Source of the DNA: Cristatella mucedo | Lineage: Eukaryota > Bryozoa > Phylactolaemata > Cristatellidae | Direction: 5' to 3' | DNA: 64,000 bases | NCBI GenBank assembly: GCA_009760855.2 | Contig: WPIO01000017.1 | Coordinates: 5,942,501 to 6,006,500, forward strand | Part shown: piece after piece, positions 48,195 to 59,437 of the stretch | Position numbering within the stretch: the first letter of the stretch is position 1 | Layout: each line of letters opens with the position of its first letter | Notes under the pieces: generated by a model | What the model was told of the DNA's origin: nothing | The model's database searches: none | Seen by the model: the letters and a program-made list of their open reading frames with translations, nothing else | Made by a program: the position numbers and the translations under genes

Positions 48195-49436
48195 GTGCAC
48201 TGCCTTTGCTGGAGAATCCGCTCAATCCTCTGAAATATGAAGTACCTCAGGGCTCAGTGCTAGGTCCGATTCTTTTCACGGTCTATACTCTGCCTCTTGC
48301 TGATGTGATTGCCGAGCACAATCTAGGCTTTCACTTCTATGCGGATGACACTCAGTTGTACCTTTGCTTTGATCCCTACCAGCCTTCGAGCACCTCAAAT
48401 TCTCTCAACTCACTTGCTGCATGCATTGATGACATCCGCACATGGATGGCAGCAAATTTTATAAAACTAAACGATGATAAAACTAACTTACTAGTTATGG
48501 GCAAACCCAGTGTGATTCAGAGATTGAAAAGGCTGACTCTCAAAATTGGCTCTGCCAGCATATCTCCAGTTGAATCAGCTCGAAATCTAGGTGTCATATT
48601 CCAAAGCGACCTCTCTTTAGACGACCACATCAGCTCCACAGTCAAATCAGCCTATTTTCAGCTTCATAACATTGCTAAAATTCGGGCTTGTTTAGATAAG
48701 GATACCACGTCCAAGTTGGTCCATGCATTCGTGACATCTCGTCTCGACTTCTGCAACTCACTGCTTACTGGCCTACCAGCATGTGCGATCAGGCGATTGC
48801 AGCATGTGCACAATTCTGCAGCTAGGCTTGTCTGTCGTGAGCGTCGCAGTTGCCACATTACTCCACTTCTCGCCGACCTGCACTGGTTACCAGTCAAGCA
48901 ACAGATTGACTTCAAGGTTTTGTCGCTCACTTTAAGTCTCTTCATTCTATGGCTCCAGCCTATCTTTCAGATATACTACCCCATCAGGCAAAGCATCGTA
49001 CCACTCGCTTTTCGGAATCCAACAGTCTAGAAATACCTCGTACAAACCTTAAATCCTTTGGAGACCGTGCATTTAGTTCGTATGCTCCCACAGCCTGGAA
49101 CTCCCTCCCGACCTGCATCAGAACATCCCCTGACCTGACCACATTTAAAAGAAACTTAAAAACACACCTATTTAGGACAGCATTTAGTGGGTCCTTGTGA
49201 TTCGTCCTCGATGTGCTTATGCGTGCTGACACTGTTCATGCTGCCACTAACCACATTTGCATGCTGACCCAGTGCATGTAACCCCTAACCATGTTATTCA
49301 TTTTGTTTGTTTTTCAAGCATGATTTTACTTACCATTCAATTGCATTTCACTTTGAGAAAAATGTAAAGCGCCTAGAGAGAGATTAAGTTCTCTGAGGAC
49401 GCTTTATCAAGTGCAATATTATTATTATTATTATAA
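48195..49436 (+). mobile_element. LINE-A (CR1/L2-like), best-preserved 5'-truncated copy
   Basis: The coding part has classical non-LTR RT motifs: VPQGSVLGPILFTVYTLPL (about 48240), FHFYADDTQLYLCFD with the catalytic YADD (about 48330), WMAANFIKLNDDKTNLL (about 48445), LGVIFQSDLSLDDHI (about 48590), SRLDFCNSLLTGLPA (about 48740) and LHWLPVKQQIDFKVL (about 48880). One frameshift near 48935 separates these from the C-terminal MAPAYLSDILP...RNLKTHLFRTAF. Then come the 3' UTR, a terminal hairpin (GCGCCTAGAGAGAGATTAAG) and an (ATT)n tail. It starts within the RT domain, so the endonuclease is lost. Confidence 0.9.
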
Positions 49437-49814
49437 TGTCATGGCGACGCTGCTCTGTGACATTGCCCTAACTGAACCCGCAGACTGAGAAAGTAGCCGA
49501 GCCCTTTGCCGGGAAAGAGCTTTGATAAGACTGTTTGCAAATGGCTGACACATGCGCAACATCATTCGCATATTGGGGCCCAAAGGAAAGTGCAGCTTGT
49601 GCCCTACGATGCGGATAGCTGGATCGCCGCTACGGAGAGCCGATTCGCTTCGGAATGAGAGCCCGATGACTGTGCTACCCACTGCGGACCGGTCGGTTGT
49701 GATAGTCATCCGTGGCAGCACGGAAGCAGTGACTCCACAAAGAGCTGAAGCGACGCTACGGAAGAACGGCTCCATGTTGAGCATGAAATTCAGAGCCATC
49801 GCAGCGTTATTCAA
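49431..49814 (-). CDS. Unassigned ORF, 127 aa
   Basis: An open frame with balanced amino-acid composition (MNNAAMALNFMLNMEPFFRS at the start), unlike the low-complexity ORFs nearby. I recognise no domain. It ends at the tail of the LINE-A copy, which may have interrupted a longer sequence. It could be an exon, a transposon remnant or chance. Confidence 0.2.
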   Translation of the reverse strand: MNNAAMALNFMLNMEPFFRSVASALCGVTASVLPRMTITTDRSAVGSTVIGLSFRSESALRSGDPAIRIVGHKLHFPLGPNMRMMLRMCQPFANSLIKALSRQRARLLSQSAGSVRAMSQSSVAMTL

Positions 49815-49836
49815 ACTGCCTGGGGCAGTGTGAAAG

Positions 49837-50590
49837 ATAGAGGCTGGGAAGTGAGATTAGGACGACGTGTCAGCTGACGCTTTCGCGGATACGGCTGCAA
49901 GAGATTGGTACATGAGAACGCGGCTCTGACGAGTCATTATTTAAGCCGCTGATACGTGTGTGTTTTCTTGGATGACTCTTTTTTACTGTAACATATAATT
50001 TCTAAAGCAGCCATGTCTGTCCAGGTGCTCATCTGGGGGCGTTGAGGAGACGTCGTTTACTTTTTTGTGCGACTTCTTCAGGGCTATTTTTCAGTATTTT
50101 AGATGACTATCAATCATCGTTTCAGTGACGCCAGTCAGGGGATGCTAAGCACTCCAAGGTAGATGCATTCATTATTATTTCGGAGGAGCTGAATAAGCTT
50201 TACATGGAAACCTGTACAAGCACAAAGGCTGCAGGACCGTGAATCCGACCAAGGCTGTGGTGTGGAGGGTGACTTGTCAAGTTGGCTATGGATGTTTCGT
50301 TGGTAGGGTCTCAGCCGAAGACACGAATTTTTTAGTCACTCGGAATTTTTGATTAAAGGCCCTTTACGCTTAATTACCGGATTAATTTAATCAAATCGGC
50401 AACAAATTCCGACCCTTTAGTCGAAACATCCATTCTTGGCCGCAGTTTTTGATGCCCGCTCTGCCTGAGCCGAACCATCTGGGCATCTCTCATCTCACTC
50501 TCTGAATCGCCGAGTGAAGGGAATTTTTGCTAATTCTACCCAGCTTCGTCTTTGGCCGCATTGTCCTCGATTAAGAGCAGGAGGGGAATA
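49837..50590. other. Intergenic stretch without recognised features
   Basis: No domain or recurring repeat was seen. Confidence 0.35.
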
Positions 50591-50949
50591 GGAGGAGCAG
50601 AGGAGGAGGAGGAGGAGGAGGAGGAGGAGGAGGAGGAGGAGAGGAGGAGCAGAGGAGGAGCAGAGGAGGAGGAGGAGGAGGAGCAGAGGAGGAGGAGGAG
50701 GAGGAGGAGGAGGAGGAGGAGGAGGAGGAGGAAGAGGAGAAGGAGGAGGGAGATGAGAAGAGGGAGGAGGAGGAGGAGGAGGAGGACAAGAAGGAGGAGG
50801 AGGAGGAGGATGAGGACGAGAAGGAGGAGAAGGAGGAGGAGGAGGAGGAGGAGGAGGAGGAGGAGGAGGAAGAGGAGGAGGAGGAGGAGGAGGAGGAGGA
50901 GGAGGAGGAGGAGGAGGAGGAGGAGGAGGAGGAGGAGGAGGAGGAGGAG
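50591..50949. repeat. (GGA)n purine tract
   Basis: About 360 bases almost wholly GGA with occasional C, T and AA changes, so one strand is nearly all purine. Poly-Glu, poly-Arg, poly-Leu and poly-Ser ORFs in the six frames are artefacts. Confidence 0.95.
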
Positions 50950-53666
50950 TGCTTCATCAGGTCTACGGTCCATGTGCGATCGCCATAACTCGTACAAGCG
51001 ATAGCTCGGGTCGTTACAGACTTAAATGCCAGTGCGAGTGGTGCTTTCCTGCTGAATAGAACTTTTCGGCGTTTCGCTCAGAAAAATCAATATTCATTAT
51101 TCAATATTCATATTCATAAAAATCAATATTCATTTTCTATTCATACAACGCATGAGAACATTAGGGTTTGCAAAAGCTTCAAACTTGGCCCCAAGGGGCC
51201 TTCGAGGAGGCGGTGTCGCTCCTTCGAGGTGTGATCGGTAGAGCTGCTCGCGGGTGGGGGGGGAGGTAGGCGGTGGGAGGAGGAGGATAGCTTGCAAACC
51301 TCCTCAGCGAGTGAAGAAAGGCTTTTAGAAAAGAGTATACCTCAAGCCTCCTTTAGAGATACCTCAAGAGTGGAAAGGCTCACCAGGAAGCCTCCGCAGA
51401 GGCGAGCCTTACCTCAGAGGCGCGATAAGCCAAGTTGCTTTCCCGTTCACCTGTACCGCTGTAAGCAACGAAGCGCAGATCCTATGAAAAGTCTACCACG
51501 AACCCTTTGCTATTCCTTAGCGTGATCCAAATGCAGACGGTACGAGCATTTCCTTGCTTAAAAATGATGCCTTGACCAAGCGCCCAATGAAGTTTTTCGA
51601 ATGGCGTCGTGCCAATTTGTAAAAAGCAGTAAATTTACGGCGTAGCTCCGAGGAGGCAAGGCGTCGCCAACTGCTCCTGAGGACTGTCTGCTCCGACTCA
51701 GACGGTCGCCCACACTTTCCTCACTTTTTAGTCATCGGACATCCGACTGGCCATTTTTTCATGTGATAGCCATCTGTCCACCTATAAGCTCCAGCTCCAC
51801 TGAGAAGTCGCTGGTCATGCTTGACTTATCTCAGCTTACGGCTTACCTAACTCCCATGTCTTCCGTCGGCCTCGTCCGGAGAGATGCATTCCAGTAATCC
51901 GGGCTGAACGTATTCCGCAAAGACTCTCGCGGACCTTCCCAATTGATTACATATTGCAGTGTTGCCATAGTTACACATACTGTACCTACGATCGCTGACT
52001 TTGGCAATTCTTTCCGATTCGCCGGAGCCGACCTCTCCCCTGAAGGCATGTTTGATCGTCTGATTGTCGCTACCGTCCTTCTGGGCCAGGTTCCATCCTA
52101 CAACCACCCAAGTTAGGACAGGAAAGAGCTGACCACGTGACAGCCGAAAGGTAGATGGGCTGATGCACACTTTGCCTTTTACAACGCACGAGACACGCGA
52201 GCCTTCAATCGGCCCAGATGGGGCTGGTGCTGTGCCCACTCAGCGTCGGCCACAGCCTGATGAAACTTGGGATGCGCTTCTCTCGCCGCATCACTCGGCC
52301 GCTGCTGCCACTTCCGCTCTCACAGTGAAAAAAGCGGTCGCCGGTTTGTAGCCGGATGAAAGATGGGGAAAAACGGTCATTACAAAGCGAAAGGGTCTGC
52401 ACAAATTCATCTTTGCAAACTAAAGAAACTAGTCCTTCGGCCGCAGGCGGTCGAAAGAGTGGATTAAAGTAGCATCGAGAGAAGTATCGATTCCATAAAC
52501 TTGTGTACGCACAAGTAGCGCTCAGTGGAGGTCTATTGGCCAAGCGTACCGGGGCCCGGGCCAGCGCCTCGGCTGACAGCGGGTGATGACATCGGGTGAC
52601 GCAGGCGGCGGCGTACCTCCCTGGGCATCATTCCTAGACGTCCCCGAATCTGGCGATCGCAGCCACATCAGATTGTAATAGCCCAGCCTGTCTCAGGCCT
52701 GTGGCCTAGTCTAATGTTTTTCCTCCACGTCATGAGCAATAAAGGTTAGCGTGTGGTGGACGATTCATTAGAGGCCCCGTAATGGACGTTCCTCGGTGAC
52801 CCACAGCGGTGATGGGCCGGGGGGGGCGGCTGGTTCTCTCTCGGTAGCCGAGAACAAAGCACGTCTTGTCGTCTGAATAACCGCCGCTGTCCCAGGGTGA
52901 GCTGAACTTGAGCACACCTGAATGCACCCGGTAACGGAAAGCCCCAGAGTGGATATGGGCGACAAGCTTGTTTTGCGTAATGCCGAGGCAGGCGGCAGGT
53001 TTCTCGGAAGCTTCGACAGCTACACCCGCTATTTTAATGTGAGTGACGTCAGCAGGCGAGAGTCGCGATCCGCGGGTGTCGACTCATTAAAAAGGCGAGG
53101 ATCCGGTTTCGGGATCGGGCGTTAGCGAATAGCTCTACCCCCCCCCTGCGCTAGCACTTCCGCTCACGACCCGCCAATTTGGCCTGCTACTGCAAGTAGC
53201 GCTCCGGCCCAACCAACCCTGCTAGCCATTAGGGCTTTCGTGTTTGAAGCTGAGTCGTGCAGTACTCGATCGTAACGTCCTAGGATGGTGGCTTTGCAAG
53301 CACTTGCGAATGCCAATCTGAAACGCCCTTAGCATTCAGTTGGCTCATGCCGGCGCGGTACGTCAGCCCGAGGTCTCCAGTGAACCAAAGAGGGCCTCGG
53401 GACCCGTCTGCTTGATGGACACTGACAACGATTTGTAGCCAAGAACTGAGCGCCTTTAGCTTCACTAGTTTTTGGCGAAATCTGGTGATTTGTTCTTCGT
53501 CGACCCATTAACGATACACACATGTGACGTAGTTAGGGCTCTCGATTCAAAGCTTCGGCAATTACTAGCTCTTTACCAGCTCACTATATAACGGATATCA
53601 AATCCCCCCATTCGTCCCAGTCTCAGCGAAGTCTCTGCAATTGCCTTTTTCACTAAACGCATACGT
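50950..53666. other. Stretch with a few coding-like ORFs, unassigned
   Basis: The minus-strand frame 52239-51847 (130 aa, containing SERIAKVSDRRYSMCNYGN) and minus 52927-52730 (containing LKFSSPWDSGGYSDDKTCF) have non-biased composition. A plus frame at 52922-53038 ends at a GTGAGT donor-like site. None matches a family I can name, and strands disagree, so no gene model is offered. The stretch 51060-51140 has repeated AATATTCAT motifs. Confidence 0.25.
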
Positions 53667-53805
53667 GGTTTAGCCCCTCGATTCGAACAAGGTCAAGATG
53701 AATATATTTGCGTCGCAGGTCGTGGGCTCGAGCCCCGTGGTATATGTAAAGCGCCTGAACACAGATTACATTCTCTTAGGACACTACAAATGAATTATAT
53801 ATATT
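53667..53805 (+). mobile_element. SINE-A copy, diverged head
   Basis: GGTTTAGCCCCTCGATTCG stands for the head; GGTCGTGGGCTCGAGCCCCG, ATGTAAAGCGCCTGAACAC, TTACATTCTCTTAGGACAC and AAATGAATTATATATATT follow. Confidence 0.75.
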
Positions 53806-54085
53806 GAATCGATCAAAGCCGAAATCAGTAGGGCAGCAAGTCTTTTTCGATCAGGGACCATTGTTGCAACGGAGTTCGGAGCCTGGCTGGCGTTCGGAGA
53901 GCATAGGCACGAGGTCCGGGCTCTGGAGTAGTATGACACCCAAGCCATTTGGAGATGGATCCACAGGCATTGCAACGACGACCTTTGGCCCCCTCTTCCG
54001 AAAACCGGTACCAGATCAGAAGGCGAGGTCACCTAGCAGGATCCACGGGTCAGCCTGAGAAAGGCACCACCAATCAGTTGCCGAT

Positions 54086-54091
54086 TTTATT
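54086..54091 (-). terminator. Poly(A) signal overlapping the DOLK stop codon
   Basis: On the minus strand AATAAA spans the TAA stop (54087-54089) of the dolichol kinase gene. If used, the 3' UTR would be only a few tens of bases. Confidence 0.4.
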
Positions 54092-54220
54092 TAAATGAAA
54101 GCAGCATGAACGCAAATAAAGGCAGCATTAGGTTGTCGATTTGACGAGTGAATGCCTCTAGTAAGCCAACGAGGACGGGAGACACGAGCAATGTCATCTT
54201 TGGTGAAACAGCAGTGACTC
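54087..54220 (-). CDS. DOLK: Dolichol kinase, terminal exon
   Basis: Begins after acceptor GTGTTTTTTTCAG (AG = 54222-54221) with GA completing a Gly codon, then 43 residues to TAA. The end, GLLEAFTRQIDNLMLPLFAF followed by MLLSFK, matches the highly conserved C-terminal LLEA-T-QIDNLLLPL signature of dolichol kinase / SEC59, a transmembrane ER enzyme. The distance from the KKTxEGT-like motif of the previous exon to this signature equals that in the human protein as I know it, which supports the splice model and leaves the CT-repeat intron out. Confidence 0.88.
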
Positions 54221-54368
54221 CTGAAAAAAACACAGGCACAAAGTGACAGAACATGTTCAGCAAAAGTAGCACCAGCAATCCGAAATCGAAACTGTAGATG
54301 TATCGAAAGGCAGCAGGCAAAGCCAACGTGGCGGCCACAGCAGAAGGACTGCGACATTCACCGCACCG

Positions 54369-54499
<131 letters not shown>

Positions 54500-54601
54500 G
54501 TTTCAGCAATAGAGGGATTGCAGCAGCGATATCTGAGGCAGTAGTAGCAGCAGTCAACCAGACTGCCTTCATACGTCCATACTGCCTGCACGTGCACTCA
54601 C

Positions 54602-54682
54602 CGAAGCTCTTCTGCAGTAGCAGTGAGAATGTCACCATGGCTAGAACGCCTGCGACAGTACCTTCGATGGTTTTGCGACTGC
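54602..54682 (-). CDS. DOLK: Dolichol kinase, penultimate exon
   Basis: 81 bp, phase 1 at both ends. Acceptor CCCGTTGCAG, then GC completing a Gly codon and SRKTIEGTVAGVLAMVTFSL, LLQKSF and a donor CG|GTGAGT. SRKTIEGT corresponds to the KKTFEGT part of the CTP-binding loop shared by CTP-dependent lipid kinases (dolichol kinase and the DGK1/VTE5 group). The hydrophobic stretch after it fits the next membrane helix. Confidence 0.85.
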
Positions 54683-54808
54683 CTGCAACGGGTACGGTCG
54701 ACGTCAACGCTCCCTCTCCTCCATGCATCGCACTGCTAAATGTGCAGCAGCTGCACTGTAAAAGGCACTGCCCTTGTGTAGCCTCATAGTGGTACACATT
54801 TCAGTCAC

Positions 54809-54907
54809 CTGCATATCTGTGCTTGCCGAAGCGAGAGCCAAGCAGGCTGGCGGCCGAGTCGCCCACTCCTATCGAGATGATGCCGGCGTACAGACACATG
54901 TCGTGAT
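54809..54907 (-). CDS. DOLK: Dolichol kinase, exon with GD-AAS CTP-binding motif
   Basis: 99 bp, phase 1 at both ends; acceptor GCGTCCACTGTAG, donor GCAG|GTGACT. Encodes HDMCLYAGIISIGVGDSAAS then LLGSRFGKHRYA. GVGDSAASxxGxxFG is the first half of the CTP-binding motif of the family; the second half is on the next exon. In the human protein the equivalent is YAGVLAVGVGD. The previous exon is about 7.5 kb away. Confidence 0.85.
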
Positions 54908-56943
54908 CTACAGTGGACGCATGGCTTTAGTCAGTGGCCGGTGGGACAGAGATGGTCAACGATCTCAGCAGAGTCCATATGCTCGCTATCCCAATCCCAC
55001 CAATGTCGCTCCTGGCCGGCCATGCAGCCACCGTCACTTTGTTGGACGGCCATGCAGTGGCTCCCAGCATGGAGTAAGACCTTCCACAAGAGGGAGAGAG
55101 AAGACGGGGAAGTTTGAGGAACCCGAATTATTCGGCAGGCAGATAATTTGATCGCCAAGGCCTGGCACCTCTTAAACAGTCAGTCTCGGGGTAACACATT
55201 TGGTAGTACTGTTCTTGAGCACGACTCACATAAAAAGACGATATTTCTTATCGCCTTTCCGATACGGAAGTGGAACTTTGAGACATTTGCAGAAGTTGTC
55301 ATGACGCTGCATATTTTCGGTCTTGCAGAGTTGCTTTTGAAGGTAAGAATGCATGTGAACTCAGTTGTAATTTTCAAAGCCTGTTTTTGTTTCAACCTAG
55401 GATCATTTGATCTAATTTCGATGGCAAAGAATTTACCGGAGTCACAGGGTTTTTATCATTTACCGAGTGGTAGCGAGGATTTCGTATGGGGGAGTCAACC
55501 TTGACTGAGCTAGTAGGTATACTACCAAGTAAGCAAAAGTGATGTTACCCAGCTAATTTCTCTGTTCTTTACAGCTGTCAAAGCTCCGAGAACTTCATGG
55601 CCTTCCACAGAAAACAAGTTTCCTTATTTAGGCAGATTTAAGCGGATATGAAAACAATAATAATGATAGACTTAAAAAAGCGATCAGTTTCCAAATTATT
55701 GGGATTAAGGCTAAATTTTGAAAAATTACAAGATTGGTCGAATAATCGAATATTTTTTAAGGATACCTTAGAAAGACAAGCATGTTAGAAGTGACATCTG
55801 AAGTTTCGAATATAAGAGAAAAGCATTAAAAACGATTATGCAAATCACGTCTCGCACTAAGTAAACCGGAAGCAAAATATCTACAAAAAAACAAAATCTA
55901 CCGTTGTTTGCATTATATGTGACTAGTGTTCCAATGAACCTTGCTGCATAAAGTTACATGCTTGCAGCTGGTCCAGTGCATGCTTGTGACATTTAAACAG
56001 CTTCATTTACAGTTTAGCTTTGTACATTGTAAATTCCATGCGAGTTAGCTCTGCTAGTACACCCTTGCAGCACTTCATTTCTGATTTCGATTGGATAAGT
56101 TTTGCTTTACATGCCATCGAACGTCCTTTAACTTTATTTTTTTGCAATTATGAGCATGTTTAGCAAAAACTTATTCAACTAATGGTCTATCTAGACAGCC
56201 TCTAATTCCATATCGAGATCGTTTCAGAAACCGAACACCACTCGACAAAACCGGCTGGCCCCGTGTGGCCCTCTGGAGGCCGAACTCCACAGCAGAGCAT
56301 CGCATGTACACTTGCCCTCCAAAAGTTTCTATGCACCTGCTATTACCACGCTATTTTACTTGAAAATACACAAGATATAGATCGGATCTAATTCTAAAGC
56401 AGTTTGTATTATGCACAATAGCTAAGAAAATATATAATTATGCGTACTTTTTTGGGTAAATCAATAACTAGTTGTGACACCATAATTTTTCATAACTTCT
56501 TGAAATCGCATCAGCATGGACTCAACCAGCTTCCGGCACGTTTCTGAAAGAGTTGACTTTCAGCAATCCTTCAAAACCTAACTCATCGGATTTCATGCAG
56601 CAGAGAGGCCCGAACCTTAGAATGCGGCCGACTTTATCCCACAGATGTTCTACTGGGTTCACGTCATGGCTTTGGCTTGGCTACTGCAGGACCTCAATTG
56701 GCTCCAAGTTGTTGTCCGTGAAAAATCTTTAACCGCCCAGCATGTCCTACCAATCGCTGCCAACAGAAATTGACAACGTGAAGAGCCTAAGCAGATGGCA
56801 AGTCAACATTCTGCTAAATGTTGAGTTAGACAGTCTGATTCATGATTTCCTGACTCCCGTGCAGACGCCCCAAACCGGAAGTTAAGAAGCAACAGCCATT
56901 TGCCGGCGATCATACTTCCTTCTTCTTATCGCAGGCAAAGAGA

Positions 56944-56948
<5 letters not shown>

Positions 56949-56990
<42 letters not shown>

Positions 56991-56995
56991 TATAT
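56949..56995. repeat. (TA)n microsatellite
   Basis: TA run with one ACATATA interruption, directly next to the tail end of the SINE-A copy. Confidence 0.85.
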
Positions 56996-57140
56996 AATTT
57001 ATTTATATAGTGCCCCAAGAGAACCTAATCTCTATTCAGGCGCTTCACATATGCCTCGGGGCTCGAGCCCACGACCTCAGTCAGACCTTGGTCGGGGGGG
57101 GGGGGGCGAGCACCTTAACCGCTAGACCAAACCAGCTCGG
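56987..57140 (-). mobile_element. SINE-A copy with 13-G run, in DOLK intron
   Basis: Full reverse-strand copy: ATAATTTATTTATATAGTGC tail, box-B-like GGGGCTCGAGCCC, and head GCTAGACCAAACCAGC. A run of 13 G (57094-57106) has grown in the linker where other copies have GGTCGGGGC or GGTCGGCGC. Confidence 0.85.
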
Positions 57141-57389
57141 CATATATTTTATATTATATTTAAAGAGATTAAAATGATAAATATATAAAAAAATATTTTT
57201 TACTTATATTATGTTCCAAACTAATCGATACTTCTGATACTCCAGCCGCCTTGCGATTTCTTTGTTGGAATTGTCGCCTTTGTACGACGACATAAAAACC
57301 GTTCTTGTACCTTCGGCTGTGAAACTGGCCGCATGTTCTGGTCGGGTACCATGCACCAGTGGGGCTGGCCTAAACATGTCAAGGAAAAA

Positions 57390-57560
57390 ATCCTAGCTCA
57401 TTTAACAGCCTTTTTTGTATAGCGAAAGAAGAGCCTTTACGATCATCACCACCGCTTGCAGTGGCGATTAAGGATCGCCCACCGCAGGAATCGAACCCAC
57501 GACCTCGGGACCGAGGTCGTGAAAGCAACCACCTTACCTAGTGTGCCATTACGTCTCACT
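57390..57560 (-). mobile_element. SINE-B copy, in DOLK intron
   Basis: Reverse strand: TCCTAGCTCATTTAACAGCC at its 3' end, the hairpin ATCACCACCGCTTGCAGTGG, box B GGAATCGAACCC, and GTGCCATTACGTCTCACT at the head. Confidence 0.88.
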
Positions 57561-57970
57561 AACGAGACATCCGGGTACCTTAGTCATCATCGGTCGAGCA
57601 ATAATCGGTGACAAAATCGGCCAAAAATAGGTTCAGCTGGATGGCCTCAAAGGGGGGTGATGGGCTAGAATAGCCACGTGACAGCACATGCCTGCTATTC
57701 GCATGGGAGCCGACCGACGATTTGGTTGCCGGCGATGCACTTACTAAGTCAAACGTAGCGTACTGTGACTAAGGCCAAACTGTATTGCCATATTATTACA
57801 ATTTAATAATTTGTGTAGTATGATAACTTACTCGAAAACGGGGATTAGCAACAACCATATTCAGATCGATGGACCAGGTGAATTGAAACTTTTGGAGGGT
57901 GGTGTACATCTGTGGGATATCTATGCTGTGCTATATCTACATCTACTGTAGTGCTATAAATAAATAATAA

Positions 57971-58141
57971 ATCCTAGCTGATTTAACAGCCTCTTTTGTA
58001 TAGCGACAGAAGAGCCTTTACGGCTATCACCACCGCTTGCAGTGGCGATAAAGGATCGCCCCGCCGCAGGAATCGAACCCACGACCTCGGGACCGAGGCC
58101 GTGAAAGCAACCGCCTTACCTAGTGTGCCATCACGGCTCAC
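57971..58141 (-). mobile_element. SINE-B copy, second in DOLK intron
   Basis: Same orientation as the copy 410 bases away and very similar to it; differences are scattered point changes. Flanking sequences differ, so this is a separate insertion rather than a local duplication. Confidence 0.88.
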
Positions 58142-58186
58142 CTATCTATACTGTATCTAATCAGCGAACAAGCTTAATTTCCTAAC

Positions 58187-58265
58187 TATGTAAAGTGCCT
58201 AGAAAGAGATTTGGTTCTCTTAGAACACCATAAACAGGATGCATTAATATTATTATTATTACTAT
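58187..58265 (+). mobile_element. LINE-type 3' end
   Basis: ATGTAAAGTGCCTAGAAAGAG, GGTTCTCTTAGAACACC and an ATTATTATTATTACTATTG tail. It abuts the reverse-oriented LINE-B piece. Confidence 0.65.
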
Positions 58266-58275
58266 TGTTATATTA

Positions 58276-58660
58276 TCAACAATGAGAAGGTGAGAAGCAA
58301 GCTGTTTCACGAGGGCAGTTGAGGTAGCCAGTAGCATGGAAGTAGCAGCTCAGACCGGCTGGAAAATATGTACCACAGTCGGCAGCAGGAGAGTATATAT
58401 CGTTGCCTATGAATTTCGGAAGTGAGTTCCACAGTCGAGGACCTGCAGAGCAAAAGCTTCTGTTGCCAACGGTCTTTAATCGGAGGGATGGAAGAGCTAA
58501 TTTATTGTCCTTACAGGATCTGAGGGAACGAGGAGGCTGAAACTGGTGCAGCAGTTCAGCTAGGTATGAAGGAGCCAGCGCCACACCAAAATGCCGGCTA
58601 ATCTGAGAGACCGAGCAAGATGAGGGCATGCGGTAGTTAATGCATCTTCACATCTTGGAT
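58276..58660 (-). mobile_element. LINE-B C-terminal fragment
   Basis: A clean 117-codon frame with LAPSYLAELLHQFQPPRSLR, SCKDNKLALPSLRLKTVGN and RSFCSAGPRLWNSLPKFIGN, the conserved C-terminus of many CR1/RTE-like ORF2 proteins. It is the best-preserved LINE-B piece in the window. Confidence 0.75.
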
Positions 58661-59361
58661 ATACTGCCGCCTAGTACTCGAGCTATGTAAGTAATGAAAA
58701 AGCTTCATGCGTTTCTGATCTAACGGACATAATTAACTTCAACTCAGTATAACATTGTGCAAAAATCTTCAAGTCTATAGCAGCTGAGGCTCTTAATAAT
58801 TGGGATGTGCGCTCACTCTCCCATGTGTAAACTTATTACGGTTCAGCTCGAGCACAGTTAGCTAGCTTTCAGTCGTTTTCAGTTAATCGCAGTTAATCCA
58901 TCGCCAGTTACTAAGCTGCAATGTGAAATTGTTACGAAGTTCTGGATGTGCCGCAAGCAACAAGCCACTGAGGTGAATGAAGCTGAGCCTCACCTAGAAA
59001 CCTGCAGCAGGTACGTGCGGGCACAGTCCAATGCGACTGCTATGGAATTCGTGCACTGGAACCGGAGCCTTCGCCGAAAACACAGCACTCACAACTGCAG
59101 CTAGACCAATAGACGAATACTGGTGACACTAAAGCCTCGAAGCATGGCGTTCGAGCCACAGACGCCGCCGATGGACGCTCTCATTTTAAAAGCACTATCC
59201 AGTTAAAAGTCAGTGGTCAAGCGAGAACAGCTGCAATCGCAGCTGCAATACACAAACAACATTCCTTCAAACTCACGTCTGTACTACGACGATACAGGGT
59301 TGGCTTATAGCCTCGTAGACAATCTAGCACCGTTGAAAATCAAATGCATCAAAGGCCGAGC

Positions 59362-59437
59362 TCTTAGCAAATGTAAAGTGCCTAGAATGAGATTGAATTC
59401 TGAGGACGCCATATCAAGTGTATTATTATTAATTAAG
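59362..59437 (+). mobile_element. LINE-A 3' end
   Basis: TTAGCAAATGTAAAGTGCC, AGAATGAGATTGAATTC, GAGGACGCCATATCAAGTG and an ATTATTATTAATTAA tail. Confidence 0.75.

Noticed and set aside
50536-51004. Poly-Leu, poly-Ser and poly-Glu/Arg ORFs
   Set aside because: Six-frame by-products of the GGA tract.
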